This document shows, piece by piece, positions 35,144 through 46,327 of a stretch of 64,000 bases of DNA. Each line of letters opens with the position of its first letter. The stretch's first letter is position 1. Origin of the DNA: Basidiobolus meristosporus CBS 931.73 (taxonomy: Eukaryota > Basidiobolomycota > Basidiobolomycetes > Basidiobolales > Basidiobolaceae); NCBI GenBank assembly GCA_002104905.1, contig MCFE01000408.1, positions 1 to 64,000 of the forward strand. Direction: 5' to 3'. Made by a program: the position numbers and the translations under genes. Below the pieces are notes generated by a model. The model had not been told where the DNA came from. It saw nothing but the letters and a program-made list of their open reading frames with translations, and searched no databases.

Positions 35144-35420
35144 CCTTGTACTTGCCAGAGTAAAAGTGCCTCTGCCCTCTAGAAGGTCTGTTAATCCTGA
35201 CTGGGAAGGTATCTAAAATACTCTATATATGGAACCTGTTGCTGAACACTCTGGGATATGGAGGTCTATTGGAGTTTCTGAACCTGGTATTTCAAGCTGG
35301 CTCTAAGTCATTCATACCCTCTGCAAGGTGGTTCTCCATTGCTGTCAGCTGGGAATGAAAGCTTCTATGAGTTTTGCTGCCATGGATGGTGGGATGAGAC
35401 CTTGTAGGGCAATAGGTCTT
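35144..35420 (-). pseudogene. PIF/Harbinger-like transposase, N-terminal part
   Basis: On the minus strand, reading toward the Gypsy C insertion, it contains DTFPVRINRPSRGQRHFYSG, the first catalytic Asp region of DDE_Tnp_4 proteins (a D(G/T)..I...P segment followed by (F/Y)SGK). The frame then breaks at the CCTTG insertion site and resumes at 28,371. Upstream blocks have stops. This pairing shows that Gypsy C inserted into the transposase gene. Confidence 0.6.
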
Positions 35421-36199
35421 GTAATAGCTGAGATGCTTAAGAGTAGATTAGGGTAGATGGTCCACAGTACTTGGTATAGATCTTCTCTAATGTGTCAAAA
35501 GGAAACCCAGTGGTAGTAATGGGATTGATGAGAAAAGACTGTTCAGATGAGTAAGTCAAATTAAAATTGTTGGGTGATTGGGCTGAGGTGATATGAATTG
35601 ATTTGGCGCAATCAGGCTTATGTATCTGATTTTCCATGCATTATAATTCAATCTCCATTGATTGCCATGTATGGCATCATTATGTTGCAAAAAATCATCC
35701 GCAAACAATGACTTGGTATTTTTAGCAATGCTTTACTCACAAGTCTATAGTCAAATAAGAAATCTGCAATTGACATGATCTGATCTGTGTTAATGCAATC
35801 TAAGATTCATCATGCATAGTATATGAATAATTCAACAATCACATTAGTTATCATAGATATTTCATACAAGACCAGGTTGATGTCAATACACTACTGTGCA
35901 AGTATTCAAATCCATCACTATGGTCCCTGTGCCAAGTCTCAACTCAGCTTTAGTACAACCCAGACAAAACCCATCCCCCAGCTCACAAACATGGTTCAGA
36001 CTGGAGAAGTCAATATCAGATCCATTTGAGTTCTTGGCAAATGACTTTAGTATGGCTCAAGTGTCTATGATGAGCCTTCATACAGATATTTGGGTACTGC
36101 TCATTAATCTAGCAGAACTAGATACCTCCAGAGACACATCAATTCTGATTATTTGTGCAAAATGATCAAACATCAGCTCATTTCTGGAGTAAAAACTGA
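35421..36199. other. Unclassified AT-rich DNA, partly repeat-derived
   Basis: No supported gene. A part near 35,840-35,890 resembles 20,965-21,030. From about 36,030 the sequence begins to look like Copia-A pol upstream of integrase. It could include the lost N-terminal end of the DDE transposon. Confidence 0.3.
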
Positions 36200-38738
36200 T
36201 CCCCAGCTAATTTGGAGCACTGTGAAGCCAACATATATGGAAAACAAGCCAGACAACCATTCAAGCGCTCTGGGGTAATTAAAACTAAGAAAAGATTTGA
36301 TCTAACTCACTCAGATCTGTGTAGACCAATGCAAAATTTATCCTTAGATGGGATGAAGTGTATAATTACTTTTATTGATGATTATACAAGATACATCTGG
36401 GTTTACTTCATGGAGAGAAAGGAAAAAGCTCTGTCTAAATTCAGAGAGTTCAAAGCCAGGGTGGAGAGTGAAGGTGGTGAAAAAATCATGAAAATAAGCT
36501 CTGACAATGGTGGATAATATACCTCAAAACTCTTCATCCACTTCTGCCAAATTCATGTGATAAAGTAAGAGACTACTGTACCATACTCCCCACAGCAAAA
36601 TGGAGTAACAGAACATGCTAACAGAGCAATAATTGATATGGCAAGATCTATGATCCATGATCAAAATTATTCTTTGATTTTTGGGCGGCATCAGTTGCCA
36701 CTGCTGTATACCTTAAAAATACAAGTTATAACCAAATACTTTGTGATTTTACTCCATTTGAAGCATGGTATGGGTACAGATCAAGTGCAGAACATCTAAG
36801 AATATTTGGGTGTACAGCATATGCCAAAAAACTGCACAGAAATCAGTCAAAACTTGAGCCAAAGAGTGTAAAATGAATATTTTTGGGCTACTGCAATGAG
36901 AGTAAGGAATACAGATTCTACAATACCAAAGCAAAGAAGCTGATCAAGTCCAGGGATGTGTTGTTTGATGAAAACTCAAAATGTTCACAAAAAATGACAT
37001 CAGATGATGACAAAACTTTGATCTCAAGTCCACCAATTGTCAGGATTATATCAGAGCAAAACAGTAATATTTTTTTCACTCCAGAGGACTCTGCAATCAT
37101 GGTTCAGCCAGAAGTAGTGCCCAGGAATATTTCAGAAGTGCTCATTCCAGTATCAAATGCCCAGAGATTCAATTGGACAAGAAATAGCCCAAATTATTAT
37201 ATCAATGAGGGTACAAACTTAGCCAATGCCTATTGAATCCATATTGATGAACCCCAGACTGTAAAAGAGGCCCTAAATAGCCCTGAGACAAAGTTTTGGA
37301 GATCTGCAATGACTGAGGAATATCAGGTTCTGATAGAAAATCAAACTTGGTACTTGGTCAAATTACCAATCAATTGAAAATCAATTTTATGCAGATGGGT
37401 CTTCATGACAAAATACAAGGCTAATGGTACAATTGATTAATTAATTTCATCAGATTAATATTGGCTAATGCAGCCAAATATAAGTTTTTAATTCATCAAA
37501 TAGATGTAAAAACTGCATTTTTGAATGGAAAGCTTGATGAGGACATGTATATGGACCAGCCTGATGTGTTTGTTGACCAGGATAACCCCCAGTAGATCCA
37601 TAAGCTTAAAAAGTCTCTATATGATCCTAAACAATCATCAAGAGACTGGAATTGCAAGATAGATTCTTATTTAGAATTTTTGAGTTTCAAAAGGAGTGGC
37701 GCTGACTACAGTATATACTATAAGCCAGATAGAGCAAATCCAGTTCTATTAGCTCTATATGTGGATGATCTTATTGTAGCCACCAAAAACCTAGAAACAT
37801 TGGAAGAGACTAAATCCAGCCTATCTAAAGAGTTCAAGATGTCCAATCTAGGAGAACTCAATTACTACTTTGGGATTAAGTTCTCTATAGACAGAAGTAC
37901 CCAGACTATCACCCTAAGCCAATCCAAGTATATTCAAGATATACTAAAGCAGTACCAAATGGAAGATTGTACACCAGCATCTACTGCAATGGACACAATC
38001 CTTAACTTAGTCAAAACTCAACCAAATCAAGAGAGCTTGGTGCCATATGAAAGCCCTGACTTTTCTTATCAATATATGGTTGGCAGTCTGATGTATATCA
38101 TGCTTGGAACATGCTCAGACATCTCATATTCAGTGGAAGTTGTCAGCCAACATAATCAGAGCTATGAATCTGATCATATTGCAGCAGTTAAGCAGATTTT
38201 TAGATATCTAAAAGGACCTGCTGATATCTGCTTAAGATACATTTATAAGGATTCAGAACAGGATTTTGTGGGATACTCTGATGCTGACTGGGAACAAAAT
38301 TTGAAAGACAGAAGATCCACCACAGGATACACCTTTCTTTACTGTAAAGGAGCAATTTCATGGAATTCAAGAAAGCAACCAACCATAGCACTTTCTGCCA
38401 CAGAGGCAGAGTATATGGCAGCCTGTGAAGCTACAAAAGAAGCAATGTGGTTAAGAAAGCTTTTTACAGATTTAGGCCTAGGTCAAAAAACACCTATTAC
38501 TTTATTTCATGATAATCAAGGATGTATACCATTAGGTAGAAATCCAACTTTTCATGCTAGAACTAAGCACACAGATATTATGCATCACTTCATATGTGAT
38601 GCTATAGAGAATAACTTAGTTAGCTTAGTTTGCTGTCCTTCAGATGAAATGATTGCAGAAATATTTAGCAAACCATTAGCTAAAGACAAGCTTGAATATC
38701 TTAGGTCAAAATTGGGACTAATCAGTATGAACATTTAG
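36200..38738 (+). pseudogene. Copia A2 pol (integrase, RT, RNase H)
   Basis: Integrase 36,212-36,517 has NIYGKQARQPF, HSDLCRPM, FIDDYTRYIWVYF and SSDNGG directly before a stop; further integrase similarity follows (PYSPQQNGVTEHANRA). A linker block is open at 36,883-37,236. RT/RNase H 37,680-38,738 keeps YVDDLIVAT with both catalytic Asp, YYFGIKF, SDADWEQNLKDRRSTTGYTF, ALSATEAEYMAACEATKEAMW, FHDNQGCI and the C-terminal SKPLAKDKLEYLRSKLGL. Stops at several places upstream make the polyprotein non-functional. Confidence 0.88.
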
Positions 38739-38749
38739 CTGAGTGGGAG

Positions 38750-39096
38750 TGTTGTAAAAATTTGTGGTTCCACCTAAATACTCACCTAACTTAGTCACTT
38801 AGATCATTACCTTAAAATCCTACAGAATACTGACCATATTCCTTGTTGGGATTTACTGAGAATATTTTCACCAAACTGGCAGGTACACAGAAAATGAAAA
38901 TTCTCAAAGTTGTCCAAACAGCCCCAAACTTTGTACACATGCTCTTGGGATCTTTCCTAACCTGCTCTACATGTTTTTATGCCATGATCATGTAAAAGTA
39001 TAAATACTACTTTTACACTCAAAAAATCATTAAGTAAAAGCCACAAATCTACTTGTCCTCCCAATCACTTCCAATATCTTCAAGATTCTTACAACA
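38750..39096 (+). repeat. Copia A2 3' LTR
   Basis: 347 bp with perfect 8-bp inverted ends TGTTGTAA..TTACAACA. Reference copy for the A-family LTRs at 1859, 39,706 and 51,683. Confidence 0.92.
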
Positions 39097-39131
39097 CATC
39101 CTCTAGTTTTTCACATCACTTCCAATGCTCC

Positions 39132-39701
39132 TCAGAATATTGCAACAAAATCTTCAGTTCTGGACTCTATGGCTGAAACAAGGCCCTGAAACTTGTCTAA
39201 CAAGCTATTCAGGATGGTAACTATCACACCCTCATCAGTAGTTGGTATGCCCATAGATTCCATCTCATCCACCAGCAGGGTAATTCTGTTAACCAGATTT
39301 CTCATTTCTTCTCCTGGCAGCATCTTTGTGGAACGGAATTTTTGTCCAAGATTCATTTTCTTAGCAGCTGAACATGGCAGGTAGGTGTCTTCAAATGCCT
39401 TCCAGGCATTATTTGCTGTTTTTGCTCCTGAGCATTGAATAAGCAATTTGTCTTCAACATTGAGGGAAATGAAGCTGAAAGCACTTTGTTCTTCCTTCTG
39501 GTTCTTTGAAACTTCCTCTTCTACAGTTTTAAGAGGGAATTCTTCTCCCATGACAACATGGCAAATGTCTCTTTCTGGCTGCTGCATCTTTTTCTTCACC
39601 TTCCACACTTGATAGTTAGATCCATGAAACTTTTCAGCAGAGGGGAAAATTCCAGTAATACAAGTGGTAGACATTGCAGAGAGTGACAGCTTGGGGCTCA
39701 T
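39132..39701 (-). pseudogene. Copia A3 gag (truncated)
   Basis: Open frame of about 190 codons. The first ATG (39,701) lies inside the primer-binding site (GGTTATGAGCCC); the next Met gives MSTTCITGIFPSAEKFHGSN, a usual Copia gag opening (F.GSNYQVWK). Contains the UBN2/gag-type segment NAWKAFEDTYLP and LNSLLDKFQGLVSAIES. The C-terminal zinc knuckle part is missing because the element is truncated. Confidence 0.8.
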
Positions 39702-39705
39702 AACC
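39694..39705 (-). promoter_or_regulatory. Copia A3 primer-binding site
   Basis: Minus strand GGTTATGAGCCC directly after the LTR end TTACAACA; identical to that of B2, although the LTRs of families A and B differ. Complementary to the anticodon-loop region of initiator tRNA-Met. Confidence 0.65.
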
Positions 39706-40118
39706 TGTTGTAAGAGTCTTGGAGATACTGGAAGTGATTTGGAGAACAAGTAGATTGTTTGGTTTTCACTTAATGATATATTGAATATAAGAGTAGTATT
39801 TATACTTTTAAATGGTCTTGGCATAACAAACACTTTGAATAGATTAAAAAAGGTCCCAAGAACTTATACTTTTACATCTTCTTGGCATATCAGACACATA
39901 AAATATGCTTAGAAAGGTCCAAAGAGCATGGGTGCAAAGCTTGGGGCTGTTTGGACAGCTTATTGAATTTTCATGTTCTAGATACCTGATGTTTTGGTGA
40001 AAATAATCCAAGTAAATCCCAACAAGAAATTTGGTTAGTATTCTCCAAGATTTGTAGGTAATGATCCAAGTGACTAAGCTAGGCAAGTATTTAGGTGGAA
40101 TTATGACTTTTTACAGCA
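39706..40118 (-). repeat. Copia A3 5' LTR
   Basis: 413 bp between TGTTGTAA and TTACAGCA as read on the plus strand, longer than the A2 LTR (347 bp); the extra length lies around 39,815-39,910, where a CTTTTA..CTTGGCATA-type block occurs twice, an internal duplication. Confidence 0.78.
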
Positions 40119-40455
40119 GAATTTACCCATTGGTAGAAATTGGAACTGAAATATATTTATTGATGATCATACAAGATACACGTGGATCTACTTCATCGAG
40201 AGAAAGAGAGAAGCACTGTCTAAGCCTGGGGAGTTTAAAGCCATGGTGGGGGAGAAACTGGTAAGAAAATCAAGCATATATACTCAAGTAAAAGGTAAGG
40301 CTATACCTCAAAACTGTTCATTCACTTCTGCAAAATTCATGGGATAAAGCAACACTACTTCATCATACTCCCAACAGCAAAACAGAGGGTCAGAACATGC
40401 GAAGAGATCTAATATCGATATGGCAAGATCCATGATCAAATGATATCTTAAGATT
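40119..40455 (+). pseudogene. Copia A integrase fragment
   Basis: Parallel to 36,370-36,670: FIDDHTRYTWIYFIERKREALSK is readable near 40,158-40,225, then decayed integrase to MARSMIK. Copy A3 probably inserted into this older fragment. Ends at the telomere-like motif. Confidence 0.6.
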
Positions 40456-40459
40456 TTTT

Positions 40460-40473
40460 AACCCTAACCCTAA
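40460..40473. repeat. Interstitial telomere-like motif
   Basis: AACCCTAACCCTAA, two units of the fungal TTAGGG telomere repeat in inverse orientation, exactly at the change from transposon island to gene-bearing DNA. Confidence 0.6.
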
Positions 40474-41488
40474 AATCTGGTTGAGAGTCTAGAGAAAATT
40501 GGAATATTTCGAGCGTTTCAGTCTGACATAATTCCGTCCTAATCAAGAGTGGGGAATCAATTGGAATTCTAATCAGTATCAGTATATTAGTGCATGTAAT
40601 GATTTTGGAGCACCTAACCATGAACTCAGGCGTAGCATTAATCAATGATCTTGCGCCGGTGATGGTGCATAATCGCCAACCCCACCCAAACTTCAAGGAT
40701 GGAAGCAGCGTAACTAGGGCGCCACTCGCCCTCCTGCTATACCAGGCAACACTCGAAACTTCCAGCTGGGAGCCCAAGCCTACCTTCCTACTGGGCAGAG
40801 AAATGACTGCTACAAAGGCCTGCTATGGCCAACCTCAAGAATAATGCAACAGCGCTGGAGCACATGGCAGATTCGTTATGCAGTTGCCTCGATCTGATAT
40901 TTGTGGAAGTAGGTGGACTCCAGCAACAGTTGGCTATCGCTTCCTAGCTAATCGAATATATATTTAGCAGGATGCCGTGGGACGAGCCAGCAAATTCTGG
41001 CATTCATGCTCCCCCATTCCGTACGAATCGTGATTCCGCTTGCTTGTTTCAGTATTGTCAACAAACCATCTTAGATACTGTGCTATCCAATCCACAAACA
41101 TCCGATACAGAAGGCAACCGCCACATGGCCAATCAGGTGGCCAGCAGGAGGATCCAGCGATGGATGATTTGTTTATCGTATCGACATATAAGTTCAGCGT
41201 CTATATTTACGCTGATTGATGTCATTGGTTTCATTGGTTTGGTGTAAAAGAAATCAGCATCCTGCACCTAGATAATCCAGATTTTCCGACCATCCTCACG
41301 TTCGTTTCGTTCGATAGGCATCCCACTAGCGACGTTTCGTGTTCTACGACCAGGAATATCTTCCGAGGCCCTTGAAAACCCATTTGAAATAGGCTTCAGT
41401 CAATACGAGCAGGCCCACCTAATACTGAACCACCCACCCTATACCGCCCCATTTACTTTCCGAACTTCTGAAACTTTTTTGCGAAATC
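40474..41488. other. Intergenic region with the promoter of the coiled-coil gene
   Basis: About 1 kb without a supported gene. Base composition changes here from CpG-poor to CpG-containing. No clear TATA box within 150 bp of the ATG at 41,489; CT-rich patches (CCACCCACCC) precede it. Confidence 0.4.
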
Positions 41489-44167
41489 ATGTCTGGTACT
41501 GTTTCCCTAGGGGGCGCCCCGCCGTTAGCAGATATATATGATTCCTCCCAGCTAATACGGAAAAAGCATTCCTCCTCCTCCTTCTCCGACTCTGAAGAAG
41601 AAAACAACCCTCCTGAGGACGAACACGTCACAGACAGCCCTTTCGACACTAAAACCTACCCTACGAAGCCAACCACACCTACCCGCGCGTTTTTAAGCTC
41701 CACTTTCTCCCACGCAAACCCCCTGTTAACCTCTCCAACCGTCAAAAAACCCACGTTGCCAACCTCGCCGCAGCATTACTCCTCTATGGTTCGCCAGCAC
41801 AGTGCCAACATCCACTCCATTTTCAATAAGCTCAACACCCTGAACGAGAAGACCAGACACGATGACAAAAGATCCTTCCTTCATTCCATTAAAGGGTTAG
41901 CCTCTTGTTAGATGTAGCGTCTGCTCCCCACCATACGGCACGCAGCTAATGAGCTCCACTCGTTTCTAGCCACATGCGCAAAAATAGCAAGGACAAGTTC
42001 TCTTCGTTGTTCGATCCATTCGAAGGAGGCCCCTTAAGTGATACTTGGTAACAGTTCAGCCTCTTCTCCAGTCAGTGACCTTTTAGATTGACCTTTTCTA
42101 GGCGAGGCTCTCCGCTACAGCCTTTTTCAGCTGACGACGTTCATCGCTCCCCCATTACTTCCCCCCATAGCCCCCTGAAGAGCCCGACCCTCACATCATA
42201 TCCGACCTTCAACAAACTTGCCTCGCACTCCAAGAGGAGGTAGGTGCACGTTCGGGCCAACCTTCCTCTACGCTTATTCACCATGTCTCCTTTCAGGCTC
42301 ACCCATGATAACACGGTCGAGGAGCTGGCTCGAGAGATGGAGCAGTACTACTTTCAGAACAACCAGAAGATCGAAAGCTACATCGACCAAATCGCAACGC
42401 TCGAGGTACTGCCGGCGACCACGGGTGTTTTCGTCGCATCGACTAACCGGATCCTTTGCCCTCCCATGTAGAAACAAAAACGGGACGCAGTTCTTGAAAG
42501 CAAGCAATGGAAAAAACAATGCATCTATGCCGAGAATAAGTTGCACAGCCAGGAGCTGGAGTTTCAAGGTACAGCGTGGGTAGGATCCACGGCGTCTTCA
42601 TTTCAGGGACTAACCCAGCACGTGTAGAGGAGATGCGTAACCTGAGTGAGCAGCACCAGAACGACCTGGACATGATCAAAGGGATTCACCGGAAGAAGTG
42701 TAAGCAGTACGGGGAGATCATCAAGAAACTGATGGCCACCAACGAGGCATTTCGCGCCCAACTTCAAGAATACGGGATCGTTCCAGGTTAGAGGCCATCA
42801 TCATGGATCCCACGGCATCCAAGCACATCATTTAACGCTTTCTCACTCTTCAGTTACCGCCAACCCTGAGGCCGAGATGCTGGTAGAGACTCAAGAGTGG
42901 GCCGAGGACCGGGAATTCATTCAGGTAAATACGGCTCCTTCGAAACGGGATTTGTACTGGGGAGCTACCGGCTAATCTGTCTTTTGTCTGCCAGCAAAAA
43001 CTAGCCGCGATCGAGCAGCGGAAGTTGGCGTCGAAGTCGGAGGAAGAAATGGCGGCAAGTATTGAGGTAGCGTCATTCTCGTGTAGTCATGTTTCAGGGT
43101 GGAAATCGCTCACATGGCTGTAGTACATTACTCTCGCTCTAGGAATGGAGCTACGTCAGAATCAGGCGGCTCGATGCCAGAAGGCGCCACAAGCTGCTGC
43201 ACCCCCCTTGGTGCCTGCGTCTGGACCTACCATGACATCAGCGAAGTTGAAAACGTTCGCGCGGAAAAGATCGTCCCACTTGGAGTCCCACGAAAAGCGC
43301 CCGGACAACTATTTTAGCCTGCGGATTGGAAAAGAGCGCAGGAGGGAACTTGAGAGGGTTACCACGATCTACCACAAGACGGATCATCGTAAACTAACCG
43401 ATGACTCGTTACATCTCGGGCAGTCCGTTGATGCGGACTCATTCTCCGATGATAGCGAGTCATCCGCAGATGAAGCCAGCATCCCGCTTCAATTCATCAC
43501 AACCTCCCGTGGGCGATTGGACCGACGTTCGAAACGGAGCATCAATCCGCTAACCTCGACCACGCGAGCGACAGCTATCACTACGCCTGCAGTTGGCGAT
43601 GAAACTGCGGAGGACCAGATGTCAGCTTTTCAGTTCAAACCAACCGAGGTGCCTTTAAAGCCATTGGGCCAGGGCTCGAGCAAAGCATCAGGTGAGAAGC
43701 CTTCCAAAATGCTCGTCCCAGCCGAGGTGGATGACACACCCCTGTGTCCAAATTCCCACACTAACCCTTCAGCGAAATCAGCTGCAAGTACTGAGGACGA
43801 GGTCGAAATGACACCCGCTGTAGAGGAGAAACCCCTCACCACCCATGACCCTTGTATCAGAGATGCTAGCGTCTCTACACCCCTGGCCTCCAGATCAAGG
43901 ACCAGCACCAGCAGCATCGCCTCAAGTGTTTCGCCAAGCCGATCCGTATTTGCCAAGAATAGGAACCCAATCCGCTCTGCGTCTCCTTGTCAAAGAACCG
44001 CCAACAGATTAAGCATGCTCAACTCCTCCCCTGGCAACGGGCGCCTGTCGACTACCCCGGAGCAATCGCAGCATCTACTCGCCCAGCGTAAGAAACCACT
44101 TCCAAAGATCCCCGAAGCCAAGTCGGAGAATACACCGGACATCCAAACGGATCAAGACACTCAATGA
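41489..44167 (+). CDS. Coiled-coil protein, possibly spindle-pole-associated (Cut12-like)
   Basis: Nine exons give a 724-residue protein with every junction in phase: 41489-41895, 41970-42047, 42102-42239, 42297-42405, 42472-42568, 42628-42786, 42854-42924, 42995-43066, 43124-44167. Introns are 54-75 nt with GT..AG ends, several with CTAAC/CTAAT branch sites. The N-terminal 200 residues are Ser/Pro/acidic with SP/TP sites (SPITSPHSPLKSP). Residues about 208-377 are a long coiled coil (VEELAREMEQYYFQNNQKIE). The C-terminal 340 residues are Ser/Thr-rich and look disordered, ending in a basic PLPKIPEAK segment. This layout and the coiled-coil wording recall fungal spindle pole body proteins such as Cut12, but I cannot confirm the family. 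The gene is real; the name is a guess. The last intron acceptor (43,123) was chosen because it keeps the long final frame open. Confidence 0.8.
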
Positions 44168-44644
44168 AGCGTACTCGCCCGAAACTCTACCATTCGAGCC
44201 ATGGAGGCTTTCGAGTCTATCCGTCTACGTACATGAGCCTCCCGTTGTGCAAGGTGTAACTTAATAATTTTGACCCATCTATTCCATATTTGTTATTGTA
44301 TCACGTGTATTTTTGTTTATCCACTACTATCGGCACAATATCCGTACTCTTTGGCTGGGGGTAGATGGCCAGCCGATGGTTTGTTTACTCTCGGGAGCGT
44401 ACGAAAGTGTATAAACCCTGGATCTTGAGAAATTCATGCTTGAATATCATCTCGAATCCCCAGTTCAAGCCCTTTGAGCTGACAGATATAAAGAATCCCG
44501 GTGTATATACATGTGTATATATATACAACCGAACATAACTCAATTTATTGATACGCAGCAGATAGATATAAACAAACTTCCCAGCATTAAATAACCCTCA
44601 TCTGAACTATTCTATGAATTCCAACAGCCCTTGGCCCAGACATT
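44168..44644. other. Spacer between convergent genes
   Basis: 3' ends of two convergent genes face each other here. Contains AATATCATCTCG and a TA-rich microsatellite (GTGTATATATATAC near 44,510-44,525). No ORF of interest; it probably holds both 3' UTRs and poly(A) signals. Confidence 0.5.
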
Positions 44645-45824
44645 TCAGCCGTGTGTGCGGTTGGTTATGTGTTGGTACCAAGTGTGGTGGTGCCCAGACT
44701 CCACGCTTTCGTTTCGAACCCGAGGAAACCCTTGGCAGAACTTGTGTACCATGAACTCCAGGAGTTTCTCCCGGACCTCACACTCCAGCTCCTTCAGAGC
44801 CTCCACATTGGTCGCACTCACTGAGCACTGGATCTGCACGTCGCTCCCGGTTATCTTCGCTACCTTGAGACTGGCCACCTGCTTGTCCCACAGTGAAGAA
44901 CCCTCAACAACCTCCAAGAATTTTTCGCGCAGCTTTGCAACGGGTACCAGATAATCCACGGAGAAGGTGACTTCCCCCACTCGATGCTCGCAGCCCCTAC
45001 TCCAATTCTGAAAGGCCCCACCAATAAACCGTGAAAGCGGGATTATATGCTGACTCTTGTCCACCGCTTGCAAGACCACGTAGAACCCGCGTATCTCCAC
45101 TACATCAAAACCAAATACCAGTCAGTTCCTCTCCTTCATCTCAGTCAAATGAAAACCCGAACCTATCCTGCCGAAACAGCCGTCCACCGTCACGTAGTCG
45201 AACAAAGCGAAAGGCTCGGACCAGGAGACTTGGAGACCGGCCACAAAGTTCTCCAAGGTGGTGGTGAAGCCTCTGCCGAGAGTGTTGCTGAATACCACTA
45301 GCCCCACCAGGCCACTGATTCCCATCTCCCACGCCTTCGGGATGGTCATGATCAGCGAAAATAGGCCTAGACTTCCGACCACCAGAAGACTGAGCTTGCG
45401 AAGGGCCAGGGAATCGTGCTTCAATTTGATAGTCTTCGGCTCGGCCCGCGGGAACAGTCCAAGCACAACACTCCCCAAGAGCCAGGTGATATTCAGAATC
45501 AGTGCTACGGAAATCAAATGTCGCAGGATCGCATACCAGTCACCCCCAATGCTGCTCAGCAATGGGAATACCAGATGGATTGCGAACAGAGGGCAGCCGA
45601 AAATCAACGGGTAGTGGCTAGACAGCAATGGATAGAGGGGTGAGTAGCAGCCTTTCACTCGCGTGGCAAGTAACACAGGCTTACCAGGATTCAATAAATT
45701 CGGGGCTCAGGATACACTCAGGATTTTGGGCCAACTTCCTGAGCACCAGGTACACGCATAGGTAGAGCGGCACTGACACTATCACCGCGCAAAGTAGTAT
45801 GATTGACGCAATCCAAAGGTCCAT
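44645..45824 (-). CDS. Small-conductance mechanosensitive (MscS-type) channel
   Basis: Three exons (45824-45685, 45617-45163, 45099-44645) give 349 residues; introns are 67 and 63 nt, the second with a CTGAC branch site. Hydrophobic segments at about 5-28, 49-72, 80-102 and 122-140, then the pore-lining helix (ISGLVGLVVFSNTLGRGF) running into ENFVAGLQVSWSEPFALFDY (about 170-190), VTVDG and, after the splice, FGRIVEIRGFYVVL: the hallmark order of the MscS beta domain. The C-terminal 130 residues form the cytoplasmic alpha/beta part (VTFSVDYLVPVAKLREKF). Such channels release osmolytes on membrane stretch; fungal ones usually sit in ER or plasma membrane and often have an EF hand, absent here. 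It is shorter than the usual fungal proteins and closer to a bacterial-type layout. Start at 45,824 chosen as the first Met before the first hydrophobic segment; an upstream exon cannot be excluded. Confidence 0.8.
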
Positions 45825-46327
45825 TTCAACAAAGATGTGGACCTGTGCGGAAAGCCTTGGAATACTTATAGCTTTACGGGCAGGCAATTCCAAGTGGAGG
45901 CATTTGCGGGATAGAACCACGCATGTGTAGACAATGATATTCGAGACGGTGTGCCGGTCGGAGGTATAAGGTATACCGCGATTGCAGCCAGTCAAGAACC
46001 ACCAGAATTCCCGGATTAACCGGCTGTCCGTTGCGCTTTCGGAAGAAGCCTGGTGGAAGTTGGGGGATCTTGCGTCCCTATGGAAAAGAATCGGATGCGT
46101 GAACGTACATTTCGAGGTCAGGTAACCCCAATTTTATTTGCCAAACAACTATTCTGATGGTGGTTGTGCATAATCACATCTTCCGCATACTTCAGGCACA
46201 TAGTGTGCTTATGGAAGTAATCTCATCGGCATGTCCATGAACACCCTACTAATGTCATGTTCCCTCTAGTCATGAGCACATGGGATTGATCGTATGGTGT
46301 TCTTGGGAAGAGAGGAGGGCGCCCCAT
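45825..46327. other. Spacer and promoter of the MscS gene
   Basis: Between the MscS start and the end of the YdcZ-like gene, both on the minus strand. No clear TATA box; no separate ORF supported. Confidence 0.4.

Larger units (their letters stand above)
36200..39096 (+). mobile_element. Copia family A, copy A2 (5'-truncated)
   Basis: Best preserved Copia-A copy: integrase, RT and RNase H, then a complete 3' LTR. The 5' LTR and gag are missing. The 352-codon RT-RNase H block at 37,680-38,738 is uninterrupted. It lies back to back with copy A3 on the other strand. Confidence 0.88.
39097..40118 (-). mobile_element. Copia family A, copy A3 (5' LTR and gag only)
   Basis: Minus-strand partial element: 5' LTR 39,706-40,118, primer-binding site 39,694-39,705, gag to about 39,132. 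Pol is absent; the element is cut where the A2 LTR ends (39,096). Confidence 0.82.
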
